NCBI GenBank assembly: GCA_014529385.2
Contig: CM043960.1
Coordinates: 35,821,396-35,885,395, forward strand
Origin: Adiantum capillus-veneris
Lineage: Eukaryota; Streptophyta; Polypodiopsida; Polypodiales; Pteridaceae
Length of the DNA: 64,000 bases
Direction of reading: 5' to 3'
Below the pieces are notes generated by a model that had not been told where the DNA came from, did no database searches, and saw nothing but the letters and a program-made list of their open reading frames with translations. Positions within the stretch are counted from its first letter, which is position 1. Each line of letters opens with the position of its first letter. Shown one piece after another: positions 22,132-31,719 of the stretch. The position numbers and the translations under genes were made by a program.

Positions 22132-22936
22132 TTATAGAGTGACTTGACAATCATGTTGTGTAGTAGGGATCTTAGATATCAAGTCTTGTAAAGCCGTAGC
22201 TTGTTCTTTCATTGTTGGCCCCACTTGGATGCTAAGTACATCTTGGTTGGTTAGTATTTGTGCTTCTACTTCTTTGTTCTTAGGCACCAATTGATGTTGA
22301 ATATTATTGCACGATCTTGAGGATATTGGCATTTTGGTTAATGGGGTTAGTTGTGCAAGCGGTGATGGGGAGTTCGATGGAGGTCTTTCTTGAATATGCA
22401 TAGCAAATTGCAGCTGCCATGGTAGTATTGGGCATCCAACAATCTCTTTGGCACCCACCTTTGAGCGGTCCTTGTTGGTCTTGGTAGCTTTTAGGTCCAT
22501 GGTTTTGTCCAAAAGTGTTGGTTGCTAGGTTTGGTAGCTTTTGAAAGTTCAGAAGTGTTTGGATGAGTTGCTCTTCTTGATCAACGGTATTGAGAAGTGG
22601 GAGCTTCATTATCATACCTGCCACGAAGGAATAGTGAGAGTGAGGAATTGAGTTCAGTGTAATGGGGATTGAAGCTTCAATGTCTATGGTTTGCAACAAA
22701 ACTTTGAGTCCCTTTGATGTTTGAAAAGTGGCTTGGTTGGCATCCCAATCGATATTGCATTTAGTAGCGTGTATCCAAGCCTGGCCGAAGATAGCAATGT
22801 TGGAGCACTTAGAAAGTGGTTTTGCATGAAAAAGTGTAGATCTTGTAGATTGGTGTGTGATTAGCTCAAGAGTGATCATGCCCAAGGTGGTGATTGGCTT
22901 GTTAGCGAAGCTTTGTCTAGAAAAGCTACTCCACAT
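22132..22936 (-). pseudogene. Possible retroviral-type protease region, minus strand
   Basis: A 210-codon minus-strand frame (22936-22304), followed by an overlapping 126-codon frame in another phase (22512-22132). The N-terminal part (TTLGMITLELITHQST, SNIAIFGQAWIHATKCNIDW) has the strand pattern and the G-x-x-W segment seen at the end of LTR-element protease domains. No DTG active site lies upstream. The remainder is rich in Q, N and T. I do not recognise the family with confidence. Confidence 0.4.
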
Positions 22937-22989
22937 CTAATACATAAGAGAAATCTCCTTCAATGCATACCTCTACATGACATTCTCTA

Positions 22990-25840
22990 AGATTTAGGCT
23001 CACTACACCATAGGCTTTATCTTGCGGATTTGCCCTAATACAAGTGCAAGGTCTGTGGGAGTTAGTGCTGATGAATGACCATGTGCTCTTTTGGTTGAAG
23101 CCCTAGAATATGCACGCACATAGTTAATGTGTCTACATGCCAAAAACACTTTATGTGTAGATTCTCTCTTTTGAAAATCGGGACAGGTGCAACTAGGTTC
23201 TACCTTAATGCGTACATCATAACAACTCTCTGTCAATACCCGAAAAACTGTGTATTGTTCACTTTCTAGTTTCTTGTCCAAGAACGTTGCAACCATACTT
23301 GCAGCTGACTCCAATCTCTTTTGCGCTTCTTTGGAAATACCATGTTTCCACTTATGCTTCCTGCCTACTGGAGCCTCCTTGTGTAAGAGCAGCATTTGTA
23401 TTGTTCATGACTCGCAGTGGTGTTGCAAAATCTACAAATTGAAATCCACTTTGTACCAAGCTATCACTCTCTTCCTTTGATAAGTTGGTTCCAATATCCA
23501 CTTGCCAAAAAGTAGGGACGATAGGTGAGTATTTAACTTGCCTCTGTACTTTCTGTGTGTGGCCTAGTTCATAATTGTAGAACCATATCCATTGTGCAAT
23601 TGTCTTGTCTTTAAAAGTTCTCTCATACCAACTTTGACCTCTTGAATACACCTTGTCTTGTCTTTAAAAGTTCTCTCATACCAAAAACAAGGAGCAACCA
23701 TTCCCACTTGATGGCCCTGTAATTTGTTACCACAACTTTTCTTCCCTACCATTCCGAAACGTTTCCTCGTGCAATTAGTTGGCACCCTTCGTAAAGCCCA
23801 ATCTTCGTGGCAACTTTGACCTCTTGAATACACCTTGTTGAATTCTCCCCAAGCTACACTCGAATGCTCTCTCCTGCTTCATTGTACAACATATACTTCT
23901 TCATTATCCTCTCTATCAAAATGTATACTCCGTGGTCTCCCTCTAGTTTTGTGTTGTCTTGCTTCTATTACATATCCGGGTTTATGTGAGCTTGTATCGG
24001 CTGCACTTGTTTTCTTCTTCCGTTGTACTGTCTCTTTGTCACCTTCCATCACAGGCTCCTCATACAAAGGACTACCAGCAACCAAGCCTTTTAATGTACT
24101 TGCAGAATGAGTTGGATTTGGAGATTCTCTACGTTTGGAAGTGACCATCATTGCTTCTATGGAAGGACCTGTTCCGATGTGTCTGCCTATGGTGTATCCC
24201 AATATTTTTGCACATTGAATATATGCATTCAAAACATCACTAACACATGCATCATAAAGTGAGATTTTACGTTTACCACCTTCACCTGCCAGCCAAGTAG
24301 CATGGATGCTCTCTTACAAGTTTATAATTGGAATTTGAGCTTTCTCCCATGGACTCTTACTGACCTATAAATACAAAACAATGAAAACCGTATATATGTA
24401 AATCTCTGTTTTCATGTATTTAATAAGAACAAAAAAAATGATTGATATACCAGTGTCTCAGCACTTCCCCAATGGGCAATCCGTTGCTCCCACCAATTAA
24501 ACCATCTCTCTAAAGCCTTTTTATTATCCCCTGTCACATATTTCACCCACCATTCTCGTATTGTGGAAGCTATACGGGAGGCCTCATTTGTAGTATTTGC
24601 TAAGCGCCATGCTTCACACATTTCAATGTGATGCATTTGTCTATATGTAGCGACCTGTTGTTTTGTGCGTCATTTCCTCAAGAAAATGGTTAAGCTCTAC
24701 ATCAGTGGCTTCTAAATCATCTTCTTTAGTCAAAGATTGGAATAGCATTTGACAAGCAACTAACATATGTACTTTTCTAGGACCCCCCTTCTCTATATTT
24801 AAAATTGTCTTAACAAGATTGCGCACCTTTTCAAGAGCTGCCCTTCTAGTACCTGGTTGTACATTGTGGTCATGCACTCCCAGATGGATCACCAAACGTG
24901 TCATTATTGTTTCCTTTGGCATCACATAAAAAATCATACACTTGCAAACATTTGAACAAGTGACCGTTTTGTCACAATAGTGGCAGGTTATTTTAGATTT
25001 ACATTCGCCTAGGATAGCCCATGTTGATTTGTCTGTCCAGATGTCCATGAAAGAACGCATAATTGTGTCTCCTTTCACCAAGGTAAAAAGGGCACGTCAC
25101 TCTGCAACATTGAAGATTTCCAAGACAATAACTCAAACGCACAGTGCAATCTATGGCCATGTTGGTTGATGTTGGGCGAGACCAAAGATAACCGTCGTAC
25201 TTCTCCTCCATACCGAGCATCCTTTTATTGTTGTGAATTGGAGGAAGCTCAAAACAAACATTGCCATTATAAAAATTTGGGAGCTCGTCAACCTTTTTGG
25301 GAGGTCCACAAATCTCTAAAAGTTTAGACAACCTGCACGATTTACCTTTGTCTTTCATCCATGAAATGATGGATGTATTCTTTGAATACTCTTGCCTTGT
25401 ATGCTCCACCCCATCTTGATTGTCTTGAAAGGGTCCTGGTGACTTGGTTAGTTCCACAGTCTCCAAAACAACTGCGTTTATACCTTCATCAATATTAACA
25501 TTTAAAAGATATTGAGTCGAACTTTTGTTACATGGTGTAGCAAACATAGAAGAATCATTGACTTCTTCACTTGTTTCTAAACTGTCGACCACATAAACAT
25601 AGTCATCCAAATGAAGAATGTGGTAAGCTGAGGACAGAGAATGGTCAAGAAGGTAATGATTTTGATCTTCATGATCCCATCTTGGCAACACATTGACCTT
25701 AGACTCAGAGCTCCCTGTCTGAACGACTGCTTACAAGCCTTCAAACTTAATAGAAGGAGGCAATAGGCTTTGAAGAAAATTTTCACGAAGTAGAAGCTCT
25801 CCATTTCGTAATGAGACTCTATAGTCCATTTAAGCACCAT
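22990..25840 (-). pseudogene. SWIM-zinc-finger transposon-like gene, broken
   Basis: Successive minus-strand blocks make one protein. They are 25691-24999 (SRPTSTNMAIDCTVRLSYC), 25081-24641 (CKSKITCHYCDKTVTC, LVIHLGVHDHNVQPGTRR), 24636-24452 (WFNWWEQRIAHWGSAETL), 24365-23879 (ESIHATWLAGEGGKRKISLY), 23833-23352 (VPTFWQVDIGTNLSKEE) and 23395-23003. The last block carries a SWIM finger, CTCPDF...ACRH (CxC...CxH). A probable intron at about 24451-24366 has a GTATAT donor and a TTTATAG acceptor. Frames break near 25080 and 23370, with stops near 24641 and 24317. The block order resembles a repetitive SWIM-protein family I know from seed-free plants. I see no DDE catalytic core, so calling it a transposase is inference. 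Confidence 0.6.
23603..23841. repeat. Short duplications inside the SWIM-type remnant
   Basis: CTTGTCTTTAAAAGTTCTCT occurs twice (about 23608 and 23655). CAACTTTGACCTCTTGAATA occurs at about 23630 and 23813. They disrupt the minus-strand frame. Confidence 0.8.
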
Positions 25841-26040
25841 TAATCGTCCATGAAAGCATACTTGTAGTTGTAGCTGTCATGTTTGAGAGAAACAGGGAGG
25901 AATAATACTTGAGGGAAATAAAATGTTGAAAAGAGAAGGAAGAGAATGTGTATAAGGTACAAAGAAAGTGTAAAAGCATGTAGCTGCAAAAAGTTAATGC
26001 GTTCATTGAAAATTGTTCTAAGTAGATTTGGAATATTCAC

Positions 26041-26329
26041 CTATCGATTAAGATACATTTGAATCAACATTTCGTCAAATCCATATGTTAACCTATCGAG
26101 CTTAAAAGATCTCCCCAAATACATGCATTTAAAAAAATTTGAACATAATATATATAAAATATATGATGTTTTAAAAATTATTTATAATATATATATATAG
26201 TATAGAGTATAGTTTTATATATTCCCAATTAAGCTCTTTAAAATTAAAATGGACATAGTATATATAGAATATATGCTATTTAAGTATATAATATATAGAA
26301 TTATACTAATATAATATAATTATATTATA
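26041..26329. other. TA-rich low-complexity DNA
   Basis: Dense TATATA/ATATAG runs with no coding potential. Confidence 0.85.
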
Positions 26330-26880
26330 CCAATACCAGTACCAGTACCATTACACTACTAGTACCCATAGAGAACCAGTACAAGTACCAATCAGGTCCA
26401 GTACCAGTCAAGTACCTAGTACCAGTAAGGTCCAGTCCAGTCCAAGTAGGTCCAGTACAAATACCATTACCAATACCAATACCAGTACCATTACAATACC
26501 AATACCATTACCAATACCAGTACCAGTACCATTACAATACCAATACCATTACACTACTAGTACCCATAGAGAACCAGTACAAGTACCAATCAGGTCCAGT
26601 ACCAGTCCAGTACCTAGTACCAGTAAGGTCCAGTCCAATCCAGGTAGGTCGAGTACCAATACCAGCCAGGTCCAGTACCAGTCAGGTCCAATATCAATTA
26701 GGTCTAGTCCAGCCAGATCCAGTACCAGTGAGGTCTAGTCCAGTATGAGTCCAGTCCAATCCATTATACCAGTCAGGTCCAATACCAGTCCAGTCTAGGT
26801 CGAGGTCCAGGACTAGTCTAGTCCAGGTGTAGTACTAGTACCAGTCAGCTCCAATCCAATTAGAATAGTATATAAATTAT
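26330..26880. repeat. CCAGTA/CCAATA-type array with 198-bp higher-order unit
   Basis: Short units such as ACCAGT, ACCAAT and AGGTCCAGT fill 550 bp. A larger block containing ACACTACTAGTACCCATAG repeats with a 198-bp offset (26353 and 26551). The array is sharply bounded by TA-rich DNA on both sides. Confidence 0.9.
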
Positions 26881-27290
26881 ATAGTATATAGTGTATATAG
26901 TAAATATAATATAGTACTATGATAGAGTAGATATTATATATATAATATAGATTTTATAATATATAATTTAATATGTATAATATATAATAAAAAATGGACT
27001 ATATAGTATGCTACATAAAAAAGGTAAAAAATGGGCACACTACATATAGTATATATGTTGTATACTACATATAGTATATAAGCTACATGCTACAAATAGT
27101 ATATATGTAGCATACTACATATAGTATTATATACTACTTAATACATATTATAGTATACCACATATAGTGTTATATACTATAATCTACATTCTAAAGTATG
27201 TTTTTGAGTTAGTAAGTAGTCTACTTTATGTAATAAGTACTTAAATATAAATTATTGGTCTTATATAAACTAAAATATATATAATATGTG
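26881..27290. repeat. TA-rich palindromic repeats
   Basis: Variants of ACTACATATAGTATATA recur in both orientations, especially at 27040-27190, and can fold on themselves. Confidence 0.8.
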
Positions 27291-27984
27291 TTTTGTAGAT
27301 GGCACTACATGACATTGCCACATTATCTTTTGGTTTAAGCATAATATCGATGGAATACACAGTCTATTTTAGCGTCCCGTGCAGGCTTACATGATGGAGG
27401 AGAATCAGTTCCACCTCCTCTATGTATGATATGTTAGGTTAAGAGTAAATAGACACAAGCTCCATTCATAATGGACCAAAACTTCTCATGATATCTGAGC
27501 ACAATCAAGACCATTATATATATGTACGGGGGCTCCAACACATGGAAATACATCATGGATATCAATAAAGAACTTTATTTCATTGCTTACATAGGTAAAA
27601 TCAAATGCAGATTCGAAGTGGAAGATGGGTATGGATAACATGGTAATAATGCCATGCTAGGAGCATGTGAGCAACAAGGTTACAGGGTGCATGCATGCCA
27701 TTTGTTTGTACAAATGCTAGAGGAAGGAATTACGCCATACAAGGTGACGTATTTAACACTGCTTTCACTATATGCCAGTATTGCGGCATCAATGGAAGGC
27801 TACTATGTGCACGCATTGATATTTTATTTCTAATTACATTCAGATGGGCCAGTTGTCTCTGTATTATTGAGTATGTATAGTAAATGTTGTTGCATGCAAC
27901 ATTTGAAACCTTGCAGGGATGGGGAATGCATTAATCCCCTATCCTTGCAAAGCTTTTTTACAATTAGACATTGACACAGTGGTA

Positions 27985-28075
27985 TTGTGCTACACTATAT
28001 CCATTTCTACTCCGTAGAAATCAAGTGGATCTATGGGAGAAAGATGGCTATAGTGCAACACACGTCCATTGTCAT
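27985..28075. repeat. Foldback (MITE-like) element 1
   Basis: An inverted repeat pairs ACTATATCCATTTCTAC with the complement of GAGAAAGATGGCTATAGT, around CGTAGAAATCAAGTGGATC. It is related to the foldback at 28386-28449. Confidence 0.6.
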
Positions 28076-28385
28076 GGTGTTAGATTGCAAGAAGGCTTTG
28101 CATGAACAAAAAAATGTACCAATCACTTTGCCATTACAAAGTACTTTGTGATTAGACTTGAAAAAATGGTCCCATGTCACACCCCTGGGATTGCACCATA
28201 GCCACATTTCTACAATACACGTATTTTGAACATATATGGGAGGAGTATGTCTATGGAGCGGTATGGGACCATCGTGACACAATTCCACCACAATTTAAAA
28301 AAATAAAATTAGGGTGGTGGGATTGTTGTATTCCCCACCCTTTATTTTTTTTCGTGATCAAAATCTAACATGATATTCGCATGCC

Positions 28386-28449
28386 GCGCCATAGCCATAT
28401 TTTTTCCATAGATCACTAAGTGAATCTATGGGCAAAACGTGGCTATGGT
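28386..28449. repeat. Foldback (MITE-like) element 2
   Basis: CCATAGCCATATTTTTTCC and CCATAGATCAC on the left pair with GTGAATCTATGG and GTGGCTATGG on the right, around a central TAA. Part of the same sequence occurs inverted at about 28190-28215 (GCACCATAGCCACATTTC). Confidence 0.7.
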
Positions 28450-29438
28450 GCAACAAAAGGCCATCGTGATTTTGTCATATGTCAACAAATTTTTGTATGG
28501 ATTGGTAATACACCAATTCCCTTGCTCTTGCAAGGTTTTATTACAATTGAATGCCGAGACGATGGGCCCTTGCTGCTCCATAACTATATTTTTGCAATAG
28601 ACCTCCAAGTAGGTCATGAGTTTCACTGTGTATTTCATGGGACTCTCACTCAAGATGTCACTGTCTTCAATGGATTTATGACGACTTGTGTAGATCATGG
28701 AGGTACCAAGGAGGTGCTTCAAATTTGGGTCCAGATGCTGCAAGAAGCAATAATTTCATATGAAATTACGTGCATAGGGATACTTGATGCGTGTGCAGCG
28801 GAAGGCACTCTTGCAGTTGGCAAGTTCGCGCATGCACGCATCATTAAAAGCGATTATAGATCGGATATAAGTGTTGCAACCTCTCTTTTCAACCTACAAT
28901 AATCTGGAGGAGGCACTCTTTGTTGTTAGTAGCATAGTACAACATGATGCAATATCATGGACAACCATCATCTTAGCTAGCGCTGAACAGAAACAAAGTG
29001 AGGTTGTTCTTCAGCTGTTTCATCAAATGCAGATCAAAGGTGTGCTTGCAGATAGTGGAATGTATGTGAATGTCCTTACGGCATGTGCCAATGAGACAAC
29101 ATTAATAGAAGGCAAGGTAATTCACTCCCAGATTCTTTACAATGTTACAAAGCCGGATATTATTTTTGAAAAAGCGTTGATAAACATGTACAACAAGTGT
29201 GGATGCATGAATTCTACCCAAATAGAGTTCACAAAAATGGACCGCGGAGATGTTCTTACTTTCAATATCATGATGCCCGATGCAAGGCATTCTCAAGCAT
29301 TGATGATGATGATGATAATTTAAGTCTTTCACTTCATTTTTATATTTATACCTAGACATTGGACTAGATCCACTAAGATTGTATTAGTTTGTTCTCATAG
29401 GTCATTTGGACTTTTGAAGACGTTTAATATAACATTTC

Positions 29439-29441
<3 letters not shown>

Positions 29442-29527
<86 letters not shown>
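29442..29527. repeat. (CT)n microsatellite between two PPR remnants
   Basis: About 43 CT units lying at the junction of a plus-strand and a minus-strand PPR remnant. Dipeptide frames (SL or RE) here are artefacts. Confidence 0.97.
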
Positions 29528-29530
<3 letters not shown>

Positions 29531-30240
29531 CAGGCATATCATCATCAAGGACTTGTGTTGTCTTTACTAGACCACCACATTTGGCATACATATCCACTAA
29601 AGCATTTCCAAACAGAGTTCCCTCCCCCAAAAAATCTTGTTTTATGATATCATCATATATTTTTCTCTCTTTTTTCAAGTGGTTGAATGCTAGAACAAGA
29701 TTTTAGAAGCAACACATAGGTGACTACATCAAGCTGCTTTGAACTTCAATGCATCCACACATAGCAATTCAAAGCATCTTGATCTTCGCCATGTTGGGCA
29801 TACCCCCCAATCAATGCAGACCAAGGGACCACATCGCAAATTGGACAGCGCCTCAAACAATTGTTGAGCTTTTATTAGAGCACAACATCTTGTATACATA
29901 TCATGTTGCCAAGTGTAGTAATTTTTTCCTAGGAATCCTTGTCTAGAAATCTATTGATGAACTTGTTCCCCCAAGTCAATATGTTCTACACTGCCACATG
30001 CTTTTAAGTAGCTGGAAAAGGTCACCCTATTCAAGGAGAAGCCTTTTCGATGCATTCATTCTAAACACATTAAAGCATTGATTCTGGCCAATTTGGGCAC
30101 ATCCTGTTAGAACTGCATTCCAAAAGATTACATTTTTTCACCAAAAGATTTAGGTGTTTTGCCAAGGGCATGGCAATTGGCATGCATGTCAACCTACAAA
30201 AGTTCCCAACACTACATCACTTCCAAGTAGCTCTTATGTA
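29528..30240 (-). pseudogene. Second PPR pseudogene segment, opposite strand
   Basis: The minus strand reads successive PPR pieces in shifting frames. The first is NVIFWNAVLTGCAQIGQNQ (about 30120), then VTFSSYLKACGSVEHIDLGE (about 30020), VVPWSALIGGYAQHGEDQDA (about 29830) and LDVVTYVLLLKSC. The last is GTLFGNALVDMYAKCGGLVK (about 29600), ending VLDDDMPAR directly at the CT tract. This is more than four consecutive PLS motifs. Frameshifts separate them, so no long frame is open. It runs towards the plus-strand PPR remnant and is probably a related paralogue. Confidence 0.82.
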
Positions 30241-30246
30241 TAGCTA

Positions 30247-30652
30247 CCTATGCCTCTGAAACACCTCATCATGATTGCTATAAAATGTTTTTATGGTAGA
30301 CAACACATAATAGTATAAAATTAAAACCTTAGATCACACGGCCTCCTCCCTAATTTGTACACCAATTATTGACATGCTGTTTTAGATATTTGAATATTGC
30401 TTTTTGTTTTTCTCTCCCTTGACTGCTCGAGCATACAAGACTATAGTTGCCTATGCCTCTAAGACACCTCATCATGATTGGTGTAATAAATTTTTAAACC
30501 AGACAACATATAATAGTATAAATTCAAACCTTACATCACACTGCTTCCTCCCTAATTTGTACACCAAATATGGGGCATGTTGCTTCTAAATATCTGAATA
30601 ATGTTTTTGCTTTTGCTCTCCTTTGATTGCTAGAGCATATAAGACTAGGAGC
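30247..30652. repeat. 203-bp tandem duplication
   Basis: CCTATGCCTCTGAAACACCT at 30247 and CCTATGCCTCTAAGACACCT at 30450 begin two copies, each ending near a CTCGAGCATA or CTAGAGCATA motif. Confidence 0.9.
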
Positions 30653-31383
30653 CTTTGGAGGCAACAATTTCTTTTCAGTCCCTCGCCATACCATATGACC
30701 ATCTCTAAAACAAGTTGCTCATGAAATTCATCTTTCAAAAAAGTACAACAAGAGCAATGCTTCATGTCAAACTCCCAAATGTTGTAGCTAGTAGCTTCTA
30801 CTTGACACATTTTTGTGCATTCATAATATCCCTTTGGAACATCTGATGCGCATTTTACACCTTGTAGTTCACAAAAACATTCATTATTGATCTTTAATCA
30901 TACATAAAAGAATAAGGCTAAGTCAAGTCTTTATTTGCACATTGGACACATTCCTCTTGACCCTAATACCTCCACTCTGTGCCAGGTCTCTCCTCTCTCT
31001 TCATTCCTGACCTCCCTTCCCCTATGCTTCAAACTCTCAATTGACTAATATCCCCTCTTTTTGAAAAAAAAAAAAGCATGATATTCACTCGAAATGCACA
31101 CAATATCAAAATGATCTCTAAAGTATGTTGTTTGCTATTCTTTAGAATAAAAAGCTCAATCAAAACTTAGCAGAAATGGTTCTTTTTTTAAAGTTACATT
31201 TCATGCTAATAAGAGATGTGCCACAAGCAAGGCAATGCATGCATTTTACATTTGATTGTTTGGTGAGTGATTGAATAATTTTACAATCTATTGAAGACTT
31301 TTTTCATTCGACACTAATATTTGAAGATATCATTAGTATAATATGAGCATTAAAAAGATTTTTAAAAATGTTTTAATTCCAAA
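30653..31383. other. No gene seen
   Basis: A 74-codon minus-strand frame (30586-30810) shows no recognised motif. The rest is AT-rich with a short poly-A run. Confidence 0.5.
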
Positions 31384-31429
31384 AGCTCGAAAACGAAAGC
31401 TCGCAAATATACAATCCCCCCAAGGGGGG
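31384..31429. repeat. GCTCGAAAACGAAAGCTCGC motif with C6AAG6 palindrome
   Basis: It shares the GCTCGAAAxCGAAAGCTCGC core with 21656-21675. Here it is followed by the perfect palindrome CCCCCCAAGGGGGG (31416-31429). Confidence 0.75.
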
Positions 31430-31719
31430 AAGCAAGTAAATGGAGCTACCTGTAAATATAAATAAAGGGAAAGATCAGCAAAGGGAGGAATTAAAGACCG
31501 ACAAACCATGACAATAGAGAAACAAACCACTAGAGTGTAAATAAGAAAAATTGGACCCCAAAATCTGCAAAGAGGTGGTTTTTTCGCTCGCCAATGCAAA
31601 TCAGGGCATATCTTGAGTTGTACAAGTTCAAATCAACATCTAAAAAGACCAACAAGATATTAAAGACCAAAGCAAGCCCTTTGGGACAATAATTTGGTTG
31701 AAGGGCTACTAGTGCACAA

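Larger units (their letters stand above)
27645..29290 (+). pseudogene. PLS-type PPR protein pseudogene
   Basis: PPR proteins bind organellar RNA, and PLS-class ones usually direct RNA editing. At 27645-27910 one frame reads AMLGACEQQGY, LFVQMLEEGITPYKVTYLTL and YVHALI, with a stop before LLSMYSKCC. After about 700 bp containing foldback repeats, PPR sequence resumes at 28630 (DVTVFNGFMTTCVDHGG, LDACAAEGTLAVGKFAHARI). It shifts frame near 28890 and continues to 29290 (DAISWTTIILASAEQ, LTACANETTLIEGKVIHSQI, ALINMYNKCGCM). The alternating motif lengths are those of P, L and S repeats. No E or DYW domain is seen. With stops, a frameshift and an insertion, it cannot be functional. Confidence 0.85.

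Noticed and set aside
26330-26880. CRISPR array
   Set aside because: There are no constant repeats with unique equal spacers. It is a degenerate simple-unit array in a eukaryotic context.
30586-30810. Extension of the minus-strand PPR remnant
   Set aside because: The 74-codon frame shows no PPR motif spacing, and a 203-bp duplication separates it from the PPR segment.
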